Shown here: piece after piece, positions 27,979 through 36,518 of the stretch
Layout of the letters: each line of letters opens with the position of its first letter
How positions within the stretch are numbered: position 1 is the stretch's first letter
From: Collinsella sp. AM34-10
GTDB taxonomy: Bacteria; Actinomycetota; Coriobacteriia; Coriobacteriales; Coriobacteriaceae
DNA: 64,000 nt
Assembly (NCBI RefSeq): GCF_003469185.1
Contig: NZ_QSIL01000002.1
Coordinates: forward strand, 186,692 to 250,691
Reading direction: 5' to 3'
The notes under the pieces: model-generated
What the model saw: only the letters and a program-made list of their open reading frames with translations
Told to the model about the DNA's origin: nothing
Database searches by the model: none
Made by a program: the position numbers and the translations under genes

Positions 27979-29013
27979 CTAGCAAATCCTTGGCAGCTGC
28001 TCTCCCACGAGCATGTCGAGGATGCGGGTCGAGCCCCAGCCGGTGCGTACGCGCACGACGGGCCGAGCGTCCGGTCCAAACGGCAGCACGCGGCCGATAA
28101 TCGCGGCGTTTTCGCCGTAGCGCGCGGCACGCATGGCCGCCAGCGCGGCATCGGCCTGCTCAGCAGGCACCACGGCGACCATCTTGCCCTCGTTTGCTAC
28201 CTGCAGCACATCGTAGCCGAGCATCTCACATGCCGCCTGCACATCGGGGCGCACGGGCACGGCATCCTCGTCGATCTCCATGGCAACGCCGCTGGCCTGG
28301 GCAAACTCGTTGAGCGTGGATGCTAGGCCGCCGCGTGTGGGGTCGCGGAAGCAGCGGGTGTCGGGGGCGGCGGCGAGCACGTCGGCAATCAGATGATTGA
28401 GCGGCGCAGCGTCGCTTTCGATGTCGCTCGAAAACGCCAAGCCCTCGCGTTGGCTCATGATGGCGATGCCGTGGTCGCCTAGCGTACCCGACACCAGGAT
28501 GGCGTCGCCGGGCCGGCAGTTGGCACCGCTGAGCGTCACGCCTGCGGGAACCTCGCCCACGCCGGCGGTATTGATGTAGACGCCGTCGGCACCGCCGCGC
28601 TCGACCACCTTAGTGTCGCCGGTGATTATGGACACGCCCGCCTCGTGCGCCGTTTCGGCCATGGTCTGCACAATTTGGCGCAGCTTGTCCATGGGATAGC
28701 CCTCTTCGAGGATAAAGCCGCATGAGAGGTAGCGCACGTTAGCGCCCGAGGTCGCGACGTCGTTGACGGTTCCGCATACGGCGAGGCGGCCGATATTGCC
28801 GCCGGGGAAGAACTGCGGCGTTACCACAAAGCTGTCGGTCGACATGGCGATTCGCCCGCTTGCGGGCAACGCGGCGACACCGGCATCGTTGCCAGCAAGC
28901 AGCTCGGGCGACCCAAAGGCATCCAGAAAGACCTCATCGATAATGCGTTTCATCATCTGGCCGCCGGAGCCGTGACCCAGCAGGACGGTGCTATCGGTAA
29001 CGCTATGGGACAT
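27979..29013 (-). CDS. hypE: Hydrogenase maturation protein HypE (carbamoyl-dehydratase)
   Basis: 344 residues from the ATG at 29013. It belongs to the AIR-synthase-related (PurM-like) family: N-terminal LLGHGSGGQMMKRII, GNDAGV, STDSFVVTPQFFPGG, and the HypE C-terminus PRIC, whose last Cys carries the carbamoyl group dehydrated to cyanide for the NiFe(CN)2CO site. It works with HypF and passes CN to HypC-HypD. It is the last gene of hypF-hypC-hypD-hypE, all leftward. A repeat hairpin separates it from hypD. Confidence 0.96.
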   Translation of the reverse strand: MSHSVTDSTVLLGHGSGGQMMKRIIDEVFLDAFGSPELLAGNDAGVAALPASGRIAMSTDSFVVTPQFFPGGNIGRLAVCGTVNDVATSGANVRYLSCGFILEEGYPMDKLRQIVQTMAETAHEAGVSIITGDTKVVERGGADGVYINTAGVGEVPAGVTLSGANCRPGDAILVSGTLGDHGIAIMSQREGLAFSSDIESDAAPLNHLIADVLAAAPDTRCFRDPTRGGLASTLNEFAQASGVAMEIDEDAVPVRPDVQAACEMLGYDVLQVANEGKMVAVVPAEQADAALAAMRAARYGENAAIIGRVLPFGPDARPVVRVRTGWGSTRILDMLVGEQLPRIC

Positions 29014-29052
29014 ATCGAAAACTCCAATCGTGGGTGGAATTATATGGGTGAG

Positions 29053-29095
29053 GCGCAGCGTCGACCGGTCCGCCATTCGTTAGAACGGCGGAACC
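29053..29095 (-). repeat. Solo hairpin-linker unit of the composite repeat
   Basis: On the minus strand GGTTCCGCCGTTCTAACGAA pairs with the following ATGGCGGACC segment, then GGTCGACGCTGC follows. It is nearly identical to 44525-44565 and starts at the hypD stop codon (TAG), as the full copies do at their genes. Confidence 0.8.
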
Positions 29096-30210
29096 TAATA
29101 GTCGCGGTAGCGGTAGTACGCCGCGCAGCTACCTTCGGAGCTCACCATGCAGGGGCCGACGGGGTGTTCGGGCGTACATGCGTGGCCGAACAGCGGGCAG
29201 TCGCTTGGCGTGATGGCACCGCGCAGCACGTCGCCGCAGCGGCATCCGCGTGGCTCAACCGTCGGTTCAATGGGCACGTCAAAGCGGGCGCCGGCATCAA
29301 AGCGCGCGAATTCGGGTCGGATGGAAAGACCCGAATTGGCAATCGGTCCCAGCCCGCGCCACGTGGCGTCGCACGGCTCAAATACCTGCTCGACCAGCTG
29401 GCGTGCTACGGGATTGCCGTCTGCATTGACGCCGCGGCGGTAGGCGTTGTCGATCGCCGGCCTGCCTTCGACAACCATCTGGACCAGCATGCAGATGCCC
29501 TGCAAGATATCGACCGGCTCAAACCCGGTGACCACGCCCGGGGTCTCGAACTCATCGACCAAAAACCCAAAGGGTGCCAGGCCTGTGATGGTAGCGACGT
29601 GACCAGGCAGGATAAAGCCGTCGATGGTCGTCTCGGGGTCGTTGGAGATCGCGCGCAGAGCCGGCGGCGTGGTCTTGTGAGCACAGTAGACCGAGAAGTT
29701 CTGGAGCCCGCGCGCGTCGGCCTCCAGGATGGCGGCGGCAATGGTGGGCGTTGTGGTCTCAAAGCCGACGCCCATAAAGATAACCGGGCGTTCGGGATTT
29801 TGCTCGGCAATGTCGAGTGCGTCGAGCGGAGAGTAAACGATGCGGATGTCGCGCCCCGCCGCCTTTTGCGCGGCAAGCGAGGTGGACGATCCGGGCACGC
29901 GCATCATGTCGCCAAAGGTGGTGATGATGGCGCCGTCCATGTTGGAAAGCGCGATTGCGTGATCGATGTCACGGTTGGCGGTGACGCAAACGGGGCACCC
30001 CGGGCCGCTCAGCAGTTTGAGTCCCGTCGGCATAATGGAGCGAAAGCCATAGCGGCCAATGCTCACGGTATGCGTACCGCAGACTTCCATAAGGTTGATG
30101 GTGCGGTCGCCGACGAGTTCACGGATGCGTTCGATGAGCTCGCGGGCCAGCTTGGAATCGCGAAATACCGAAAAGTCGATACCGGAGCGAGCCGGCTGCG
30201 TCGCCGCCAC
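29095..30210 (-). CDS. hypD: Hydrogenase maturation protein HypD
   Basis: 371 residues. The GTG start (30210) overlaps the hypC stop TAG by one base, showing translational coupling. HypD landmarks are the CGTHTVSIGRYG region, GPGCPVC, GVGFETTTPT, HKTTPPA, and C-terminal cysteines (CRCGDV, CPLFGHAC) around the 4Fe-4S cluster. With HypC it forms the scaffold on which Fe(CN)2CO is assembled for [NiFe]-hydrogenase. Confidence 0.96.
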   Translation of the reverse strand: MAATQPARSGIDFSVFRDSKLARELIERIRELVGDRTINLMEVCGTHTVSIGRYGFRSIMPTGLKLLSGPGCPVCVTANRDIDHAIALSNMDGAIITTFGDMMRVPGSSTSLAAQKAAGRDIRIVYSPLDALDIAEQNPERPVIFMGVGFETTTPTIAAAILEADARGLQNFSVYCAHKTTPPALRAISNDPETTIDGFILPGHVATITGLAPFGFLVDEFETPGVVTGFEPVDILQGICMLVQMVVEGRPAIDNAYRRGVNADGNPVARQLVEQVFEPCDATWRGLGPIANSGLSIRPEFARFDAGARFDVPIEPTVEPRGCRCGDVLRGAITPSDCPLFGHACTPEHPVGPCMVSSEGSCAAYYRYRDY

Positions 30211-30470
30211 TAGTATGCCTCGACCGGGTTGGTGGCGAGTTGGTCCTCTTTGGCCAGCTCGGTCATAGTATTGACGAGCTCGAGGGTCTCTTGGGCCTCC
30301 TGCTCGTCGACAATCTGAATGCCAAAGCCGGCGTGCACGAGAATATAGTCGCCTGCCTGTGCCGTCGGCACGAGGCGCAGCGAAACGGGGCGCTCGATGC
30401 CCATCATGTCGACGGTCGCCTTAAGGTCGTCGTCGCGTTTGACCACTTTACCGGGAACGGCAAGGCACAT
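30210..30470 (-). CDS. hypC: Hydrogenase maturation chaperone HypC
   Basis: 86 residues. It begins MCLAVPGKV, the invariant HypC N-terminus whose Cys2 holds the Fe(CN)2CO group with HypD. An OB-fold-like body follows (YILVHAGFGIQIVDE). Ribosome site GGGGA precedes the ATG. Coupled to hypD. A 129-bp gap with no recognised signal separates it from hypF upstream. Confidence 0.96.
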   Translation of the reverse strand: MCLAVPGKVVKRDDDLKATVDMMGIERPVSLRLVPTAQAGDYILVHAGFGIQIVDEQEAQETLELVNTMTELAKEDQLATNPVEAY

Positions 30471-30599
30471 AATGTTCCCCTTTATACGTTTTGCGCTGGA
30501 TAGGCGCCTAATTACCCATCAGTTGATGGTAGCGCTCGCGGGAGTCACGAGCAAACGCGTTACACCTGTGAGACGGTGGCGCGCAGGCTGGAAAAACGC

Positions 30600-33053
30600 C
30601 TATCGCGATGCTGTCTGCGCGAGGAGAGCGCGAGCGATGGCGGCCTGACCGTAGGCGATGCAGCCGTCGTTGACGGGCACGGAGTGGGGAACCAAGACAG
30701 TGAGACCCACGCTTTTGAGCTCACGGGTGAGGAGCTGGAGCAAAAGTCGGTTCATGAACACGCCGCCCGAGAGCGCGACGGTGTCGAGGCCTTCACGGGC
30801 GCAGATCTCGCTTGCGATGTGGGTCGTAGCGTGCGTAATGGCGATGTGAAACCCGAGGGCGAGCCTGTCGGCCGGCGCGCCTGCCTCGATTCCATTCAGA
30901 AGAGCTTCGATGAGCGGTTGGGGGTCCAAGATGGGGGAGTCGTCGGCAGACGTGAATACGCCTGCATGATTGCCGTCGAGACGAACGGTCTTACCGCCGA
31001 GCGCGCGCCAGGCGGCGGCCTCAAGCTCGATGGCGGGTTCACCCTCGTAGGTCGCTTGGCCGCAAATGCCCAGGATCGCGGCTGCGACATCAAACAAGCG
31101 ACCCATACTGCTGGTGCGCGGGCTGTTGATGCCACGTTCGATCATCGTTGCCGTCACGCTACGTGTTTGCTCGTCTAGGCTGCCCAAGAGCCGATCGGCC
31201 CCCGGGTGTTCAAGCAGGCCGAGCTCAGTGAGCAGGGCAAAGGCGTTGCGGCGGGCGTCGCGCACGGAGGCCGCCCCACCGGGGAGCGCCCAGGTGCGCA
31301 AATGCGCGGCGCGCTCAAAGCCGCCAAGGCTTGCAACAAGAAACTCGCCGCCCCAAATGGTCCCATCGGTGCCGGCGCCGGTGCCGTCAAAGGCGATGCC
31401 AAGGACGCGCGCGTCGGTTGTAAGCTGGTCCGCGACGATAGCCTCGGCCATTACGCTCGCGATATGCGCATGATGGTGCTGCACCTCGACGAGCGGCAGA
31501 TTGCATTTTCGCGCCTGCTCGCGCGCCCACTGGCTCGATAGATAGCTGGGGTGTAGATCGCAGGCCAAGGCGGCGGGCGCCAAGTCAAAGAGATCTTCCA
31601 AGCGCGTGCGCGCGGCGTTCCAGGCATCGAAGGTCCCGCCGTTTTCAACATCGCCGATATGCTGCGACACAAAACAGGCCGCCTCGCCGTTCGCGTCCTC
31701 GCGTGTGAATGCAATCGTTGCCTTTTGCTGTGGGCCGCAGGCGAGCACGCAGGGCGCGACAGCGTCGAGTGCCGGCAGCGGCAACGGCCGAGGCGCATAT
31801 CCGCGAGCGCGGCGCACGGGCATAACGACCCCACCGACCGTGCGCACCACGGAATCATCGTAGCGCGAGAGGATTGCGCGGTCGTTGCCGAGCAGCGCGT
31901 CGGCAATGCCGGCGGCAACGAGGTGTTCCCAGGCAAGGTCATCGTCGGTCTCGATGGGTTCTTCGCTCAGGTTTCCGCTGGTCATGACGAGCGCGTGCAT
32001 ACCGCGGGCTTCTGCCGCGGCAAGCAACAGATGCTGAAGCGGAGTGTAGGGGAGCATGACGCCGAGCTCGGGAAGGTCGTGCGCGACGGATGGCGCGAGT
32101 GTAAGGGCGTCGGGGGAATCTCCCTCGCCAACAGCACGCCGGCGCAATAGCACGATGGGGCGGATGCTACCGGTTAGCAAGCCGCGCTCGGCATCATCGA
32201 CATGGCACAGGCGTTCAGTATCGGCAAGGCTGCGCACCATAACGGCAAGCGGCTTGTTGCTGCGGCGCTTGCGACGGCGCAGCTCGACCACCGCCTGCTC
32301 GTTGGCGGCGTTGCAGGCCAGATGGAATCCGCCCAGGCCCTTGATGGCGACAATACCGCCGCTGGCCAGCAACTCGACACAGCGGTCAATAATGGCATCG
32401 CTGGTTTCGCACGTGCTGCCGACGGCTGGCGTCGCCCCCGAGCCTTCGAGCTCCATGTCGCCCTCTGCCTCGCGCCAGGTAATATGTGGCCCGCAATCAA
32501 AGCAGGCATCGGGCTGTGCGTGAAAACGCCGGTCGAGTGGGTTGGCATACTCCGCGGCGCACTTGGGACACATGGGAAAACAATCCATCGACGTGGCCGC
32601 TCGGTCATAAGGCAGCGATCGGATGATGGTAAAGCGTGGGCCGCAGTTAGTGCAGTTGATAAAGGGGTAGTGATAGCGGCGGTCGGCGGGGTCGAACAGT
32701 TCGCGCAGGCAGTCGTCACAGGTGGCGATATCGGGGGAGATGAGCGTCGTGTGCACGGTCTGATCCTGCGACGCTACGATACGAAAGACCTGCTCATCGT
32801 CGGCATCCCAAGCGTCGGGCTCCAGGTCTGCAACGGTGATATGCTCTACGCGGGCTGCCGCAGGCGCATGCTCAGAAAGCGCGGCAACAAAAGCATCGAG
32901 CGCATCGGCCGGAGCATGCGCCTCGATGTGCACGCCGTCGCCCGCATTGAGCACCCAGCCACAAATGCCATGCGCCATGGCCTCGCGATACACAAACGGT
33001 CGCATGCCAACGCCCTGCACAATGCCCGTCACATGAATATGCGCATGCCGCAT
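30600..33053 (-). CDS. hypF: Carbamoyltransferase HypF
   Basis: 817 residues from the ATG at 33053 (GAGGGGTG upstream). Domains in order: an acylphosphatase-like domain (HVTGIVQGVGMRPFVYR, about 5-22), zinc-finger-like CxxC pairs (CDDC, CTNCGPR, CPKC, CFDCGP), a YrdC-like domain (GGIVAIKGLGGFHLAC), and a Kae1-like domain with the HHHAHIAS metal site (about 540). It uses carbamoyl phosphate and ATP to load HypE. It heads the hypFCDE set and follows nikR on the same strand. Confidence 0.96.
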   Translation of the reverse strand: MRHAHIHVTGIVQGVGMRPFVYREAMAHGICGWVLNAGDGVHIEAHAPADALDAFVAALSEHAPAAARVEHITVADLEPDAWDADDEQVFRIVASQDQTVHTTLISPDIATCDDCLRELFDPADRRYHYPFINCTNCGPRFTIIRSLPYDRAATSMDCFPMCPKCAAEYANPLDRRFHAQPDACFDCGPHITWREAEGDMELEGSGATPAVGSTCETSDAIIDRCVELLASGGIVAIKGLGGFHLACNAANEQAVVELRRRKRRSNKPLAVMVRSLADTERLCHVDDAERGLLTGSIRPIVLLRRRAVGEGDSPDALTLAPSVAHDLPELGVMLPYTPLQHLLLAAAEARGMHALVMTSGNLSEEPIETDDDLAWEHLVAAGIADALLGNDRAILSRYDDSVVRTVGGVVMPVRRARGYAPRPLPLPALDAVAPCVLACGPQQKATIAFTREDANGEAACFVSQHIGDVENGGTFDAWNAARTRLEDLFDLAPAALACDLHPSYLSSQWAREQARKCNLPLVEVQHHHAHIASVMAEAIVADQLTTDARVLGIAFDGTGAGTDGTIWGGEFLVASLGGFERAAHLRTWALPGGAASVRDARRNAFALLTELGLLEHPGADRLLGSLDEQTRSVTATMIERGINSPRTSSMGRLFDVAAAILGICGQATYEGEPAIELEAAAWRALGGKTVRLDGNHAGVFTSADDSPILDPQPLIEALLNGIEAGAPADRLALGFHIAITHATTHIASEICAREGLDTVALSGGVFMNRLLLQLLTRELKSVGLTVLVPHSVPVNDGCIAYGQAAIARALLAQTASR

Positions 33054-33069
33054 GCGACACCCCTCATCA

Positions 33070-33152
33070 AAACCGACCAAAAAGGGACAGGTTTATTTTG
33101 GTAGGTAAAACTTCTAAACCCGCCAAAACAAACCTGTCCCTTTTTGGCAGGT
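33070..33152. repeat. Two inverted palindromic repeats, GGGACAGGTTTATTTTGG family
   Basis: Unit 33070-33106 (ACCAAAAAGGGACAGGTTTA core) and unit 33116-33152 (opposite orientation, AAACCTGTCCCTTTTTGG core) fill the gap between nikR and hypF. Both match 14735-14773. Such a pair of inverted copies is a REP-doublet arrangement. Confidence 0.85.
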
Positions 33153-33170
33153 GCGCTGCGGGAAATCCCG

Positions 33171-33680
33171 CTATAGCCCCAGGCTTTGCTTGGTGGCGGC
33201 GCAGGTGAGCTCGCCGTGCTTAACGCCGCGCAGGCCCAGCAGGCGGTCGGCCAGTTCGTAGACGCGCTCGCCGCGACCCTTGAGCGCCAGAATCTCCAGA
33301 CAGTTGTGGTGATCCAGATGCACGTGCATGGTCGATACGATCTCGTCGGTGTAGTCGTGCTGCACTTCGTCCAGACGGCGCGTCAGGTCGCCGGTATGGT
33401 GGTCGTAGATCATGGTGAGCGACCCGATAACGTGCTCATCGGGCGTGCGCATTTGCTCTTTGGCGATTGAGGCGCGAATCAAATCGCGCACTGCCTCGGA
33501 GCGGTTGGCCACGTCGCCGCGGCGTGCGATCTGCTCGTCAAAGCGGCGCAGTAGGTCATCGGGCGCGGTGACCGAAAAACGGACCAGCTCGGAGCCGCCG
33601 CCGCAACGGCAGCTCGCCTCGTCGCCCGTGCCGTTGCGGTGGTCGTGCCCGCAGCCGTGCTCGTGTTCGTGTTCGGACAC
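33171..33680 (-). CDS. nikR: Nickel-responsive regulator NikR with His/Cys-rich N-terminal tail
   Basis: 169 residues from the GTG at 33680. A ribbon-helix-helix DNA-binding domain (LVRFSVTAPDDLLRRFDEQI, about 33-75) is followed by the ACT-like nickel domain, with ligands in HVHLDHHNCLE (His, His, Cys pattern of NikR) and an upstream His in the YDHHTGD region. It should repress nickel uptake or adjust hydrogenase genes. Unusually, about 30 extra N-terminal residues are rich in metal ligands (HEHEHGCGHDH, CRCGGG). The upstream small gene ends one base before this start, so translation is probably coupled. No NikR operator was recognised. Confidence 0.9.
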   Translation of the reverse strand: MSEHEHEHGCGHDHRNGTGDEASCRCGGGSELVRFSVTAPDDLLRRFDEQIARRGDVANRSEAVRDLIRASIAKEQMRTPDEHVIGSLTMIYDHHTGDLTRRLDEVQHDYTDEIVSTMHVHLDHHNCLEILALKGRGERVYELADRLLGLRGVKHGELTCAATKQSLGL

Positions 33681-33681
33681 C

Positions 33682-33930
33682 CTACACCAGCTTTACGGAG
33701 CCGACGGAGTTGTGGTCAGCCTCGATGGCTTCCTCGTAGCCCTCGAGCGCGTCATGCGCCTCGTGCAGTGCGGTCATGGCAGCTTCGAGCTTGGCACCAA
33801 TGCGCTCCATGTCAAAATTCTCGGTCGCATGCAGCAGCTGATGGCTCCACTCGTGGGCGAGCTCGATGGTGTCGTCGACCTGCTTGACGCTCATGGCAAG
33901 CTGGCTCATGTTCATTCCGACGTCATGCAT
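33682..33930 (-). CDS. Small helical protein coupled to nikR
   Basis: 82 residues from the ATG at 33930 behind AAGGAG. Predicted almost wholly alpha-helical and acidic, with scattered His and Met residues (MHDVGMNMSQLAM, LAHEWSHQLLHATE, ALHEAHDALEGYEE). No family is recognised. Its stop lies 1 bp from the nikR GTG, so the two are almost certainly one transcript, and a role linked to nickel or hydrogenase is inferred from that only. The region 33931-34007 upstream should hold the promoter. Confidence 0.75.
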   Translation of the reverse strand: MHDVGMNMSQLAMSVKQVDDTIELAHEWSHQLLHATENFDMERIGAKLEAAMTALHEAHDALEGYEEAIEADHNSVGSVKLV

Positions 33931-34007
33931 GGGAAATCTCCTTATGCTCGAGGCAATCCAGTGGTTCAGATTCTACTACGCCCGCACGGGGCGCTACCGC
34001 ATAAGAA

Positions 34008-34040
34008 AACGGGTGCGAGTCCGTCTGACCCGCACCCGTT
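34008..34040 (-). terminator. Terminator of trxA
   Basis: AACGGGTGCG pairs with CGCACCCGTT; on the minus strand the stem is followed by TTTTCTT. It lies about 120 bp downstream of the trxA stop. Confidence 0.7.
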
Positions 34041-34161
34041 CACTGGGGGCTGTTTGTATCTACCATACTATCCGTGGTCGCATGCGGTGCACCCAGAAGT
34101 CCGGCGAGCGGTGCAAAAGCGCTCATGGACGGCGGCAGGACGTCAAAATGTAACCAGCGTA

Positions 34162-34482
34162 TTACAGGTGCTTCTCCAGCAGTGCCTGCAGTCTTGCCTT
34201 GGGCAGCGCGCCGACCGAGCGGTCGACCTCCTCGCCGTTCTTAAAGACAACCAGCGTGGGGATGCTCATGACGCCAAACTTCATGGCCAGGTCCTGATTG
34301 TCATCGACGTTGCACTTGGCTACAGCCAGCTTGCCGGCCAGCTCGTCTGCCACCTCGTCAACGATGGGCGAGAGCGATCGGCAGGGCCCGCACCAGGGCG
34401 CCCAAAAATCAACCAGTACGGGAAGGTTGTCGCTAACGACGGAATCGAAGTTCTCGGGGGTAATCTGCTTAATGTCAGCCAT
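34162..34482 (-). CDS. trxA: Thioredoxin
   Basis: 106 residues from the ATG at 34482 (GGAGGTCACC upstream). The thioredoxin fold is complete, with active site WAPWCGPCR (redox cysteines about 32 and 35), the cis-proline motif MSIPTLVVF, and VDDNQDLAMKFGV. It reduces protein disulphides in the cytoplasm. It is divergent from the next gene; a TATATAAT box lies at about 34582 for the rightward gene. Confidence 0.96.
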   Translation of the reverse strand: MADIKQITPENFDSVVSDNLPVLVDFWAPWCGPCRSLSPIVDEVADELAGKLAVAKCNVDDNQDLAMKFGVMSIPTLVVFKNGEEVDRSVGALPKARLQALLEKHL

Positions 34483-34618
34483 GGTGACCTCCATGATGCG
34501 ACGCGGCTCGGCCGCGTAAAACTCAGTACGACCGTGCTTATACCCAGCGGCCCGCAAAGCAACCACTCGCGGGCGGCTCTTTTATATAATGGTGGGCACG
34601 CAAACGATTGGAGAGCGC

Positions 34619-35194
34619 ATGCCCACGTCACAAAGCCAGAAAAAAGAAGCCATCGCCCAGGCGGCCGAGCAGGAGCTTGCATCGCTTGCGGCCCGTGGCG
34701 TGCGTATCGCGGGCAACGCGTGCTCGCCGATCGTACTGGTCAAAGGCGATTTGGATGATGCCGAGCGTTCGGGCGGCGAACTTGCCGCCGGCGCGGATGG
34801 TGCCGCATTGCGCAAGGCGCTCGGGGCAATCGGTTACGCGCCCGAAGATTTTTGCGTGCTGGCGAGTGTTGCCGGCGCAGGCGACGGAGCTGTGGCGGTG
34901 GGCCACGCCCTGCCGTGCGACCTGTTCCGCGAGGCGCTTGAGGCCTTGGACCCCGAGGCGGTGCTGCTGCTCGATAACAGCGCGGCCGATGTCATGCGCG
35001 AAACCTACGCCGACATGCTCGTGGCGATTGATGACTTCGACACCGCCATGCTCAAGCCCGGTCTGATCGCCCATGTGCAGGGCCGCCGCGTGCTCGCGCT
35101 CGATGGCTTTGAGGCGGCGCTGACCGACAAAGCGGCCAAGCAGCGCATGTGGGCCTATATCAAGCAGCTGACCCCGGCGGCTGCTCCACTGTAG
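34619..35194 (+). CDS. Uracil-DNA-glycosylase-like protein lacking catalytic motifs
   Basis: 191 residues from the ATG at 34619 (GGAGAG upstream). Its order of segments recalls the UDG superfamily of families 4/5: an early strand (PIVLVKGDLDDAE), GADGAALRKALGAIGYAPEDFCVLASV, EALEALDPEAVLLLDNSAADVM, and a late GRRVLALDGFEAALTDKAAKQRMW. However, the PG and HP catalytic/binding motifs and the Fe-S cysteines are missing. It may be a catalytically dead paralogue or an unrelated look-alike. It stands alone between trxA and the NAD operon. Only a fold-level inference is made. Confidence 0.55.
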   Translation: MPTSQSQKKEAIAQAAEQELASLAARGVRIAGNACSPIVLVKGDLDDAERSGGELAAGADGAALRKALGAIGYAPEDFCVLASVAGAGDGAVAVGHALPCDLFREALEALDPEAVLLLDNSAADVMRETYADMLVAIDDFDTAMLKPGLIAHVQGRRVLALDGFEAALTDKAAKQRMWAYIKQLTPAAAPL

Positions 35195-35351
35195 CGGATT
35201 GGCGCCGGCGAGCGATTGCCTGGCGGGCATGCCGTCGACCATGCGCGGCGGCCGTCCAAAGATGCCTCCTACGCTATCGAGAGCTCGGCTATCCTCAGTT
35301 TGCCAGTTCGAAAATGGGCCTGCCGCATGATTGAATCTTTATTTCAACTTT

Positions 35352-35395
35352 ACACCTGGCTTTACAGCTGTCTTGTCAGCTGTAAAGCCAGGTGT
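35352..35395. promoter_or_regulatory. Perfect 19-bp inverted repeat, candidate NiaR operator of the NAD operon
   Basis: ACACCTGGCTTTACAGCTG (35352-35370) and CAGCTGTAAAGCCAGGTGT (35377-35395) are exact reverse complements around TCTTGT. It lies 42 bp before nadA, whose operon ends with a NiaR-type repressor gene. NiaR is known to bind palindromic sites upstream of NAD genes when nicotinate is present. Confidence 0.65.
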
Positions 35396-35436
35396 CATAC
35401 TAAAGCTCCAAGATTCGCCAAAAGAGAGGGGCCTTG

Positions 35437-36462
35437 ATGGCACAGAGCGCGAACATGGATGCGTCGGAGCTTGCACGCGATATCGCGGCCGGCCTAGCAT
35501 CGGCAACGACGGCAACGGAGCGCGCGGCACTGGTGCCCACAGAGCTCGTCGAGGCCATTCAGCAACTAAAAACTCAACGTGACGCGGTGATCCTGGCGCA
35601 CTACTATGTGGCGCCCGAGGTCCAAGCCGTTGCCGATTACGTCGGCGACAGCTTCTACCTGGCAAAGCTCGCCAAGAGCCTGCCGCAGCAGACCATCGTG
35701 CTGTGTGGTGTGGAGTTTATGGGCGAGAGCGCCAAGCTGCTCAATCCCACCAAGACCGTGCTGCTGCCCGAGCCGGGCGCGGACTGCCCCATGGCTCACA
35801 TGGTCAAGCGCGAGACGGTCGACGCGGCGCGCACCGAGTACGGCGACGACCTTGCCGTGGTCTGCTACGTCAACTCGACGGTCGAGATCAAGAGCTGGAG
35901 TGACGTGTGCGTTACCAGCTCCAACGCCGTCAAGATCGTCTCCGAGCTGCCGCAGCAACACGTCCTGTTCATCCCCGATCAAAACCTGGGCCGCTTCGTA
36001 GCCGAGCAGGTGCCGCAAAAGCACGTCATCCTCAACAATGGCTACTGCCCGCGTCATCACATTATTACCGTCGAGCAGATTGTCGATGCACAGGAGGCGC
36101 ATCCCGACGCGCTCGTGCTGGCGCACCCCGAGTGCAAGGCCGACGTCCTGGCCGAGGCCGACTACATCGGCTCCACTGCCGGCATCATCAAATATGCCGA
36201 GGAGTCGGACGCGAGCGAGTTCATCATCGTGACGGTCCGCGGCGTGCTCTACGAACTTGAGCGCCGCTGCCAGGGCACCGGCAAGAAGTTCTACTTCCCT
36301 GCGGTGCAGCCCACCTGTGTCAACATGGATCTCATCACGCTCGAAAAGCTCGTGCACTGCCTGGAGACGGGCGAGGGCGAGGTGCAGATTGGCGTGTCGG
36401 ACGAGGCCGCCGATCAGGCCAAGCTCACGCTCGACCGCATGCTCGAGTACGCGGCGCGCTAA
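35437..36462 (+). CDS. nadA: Quinolinate synthase
   Basis: 341 residues; the ATG at 35437 is preferred to the TTG just before it (GAGAGGGG upstream). NadA condenses iminoaspartate with dihydroxyacetone phosphate to quinolinate using a 4Fe-4S cluster. Visible are AHYYVAPEVQAVADYVGDS, CGVEFMGESAKLLNP, the Cys in PGADCPMA, VCYVNSTVEIKSWSDVCVTSSNAV, HPECKADV and QPTCVNMDLITLEK. It is the first gene of nadA-nadB-nadC-niaR. Confidence 0.96.
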   Translation: MAQSANMDASELARDIAAGLASATTATERAALVPTELVEAIQQLKTQRDAVILAHYYVAPEVQAVADYVGDSFYLAKLAKSLPQQTIVLCGVEFMGESAKLLNPTKTVLLPEPGADCPMAHMVKRETVDAARTEYGDDLAVVCYVNSTVEIKSWSDVCVTSSNAVKIVSELPQQHVLFIPDQNLGRFVAEQVPQKHVILNNGYCPRHHIITVEQIVDAQEAHPDALVLAHPECKADVLAEADYIGSTAGIIKYAEESDASEFIIVTVRGVLYELERRCQGTGKKFYFPAVQPTCVNMDLITLEKLVHCLETGEGEVQIGVSDEAADQAKLTLDRMLEYAAR

Positions 36463-36465
36463 GCC

Positions 36466-36500
36466 AATGTGACATGAGGGACCATCCCTTATGCCACATT
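36466..36500. repeat. Imperfect palindrome between nadA and nadB
   Basis: AATGTGACATGAGGGA pairs with TCCCTTATGCCACATT around CCA, with compensated and uncompensated mismatches. It again carries an AGGGAC/TCCCT core. It lies 3 bp past the nadA stop and could act as an RNA-stability element inside the operon. Confidence 0.6.
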
Positions 36501-36518
36501 ACAAGGGAGAGGATTCCT

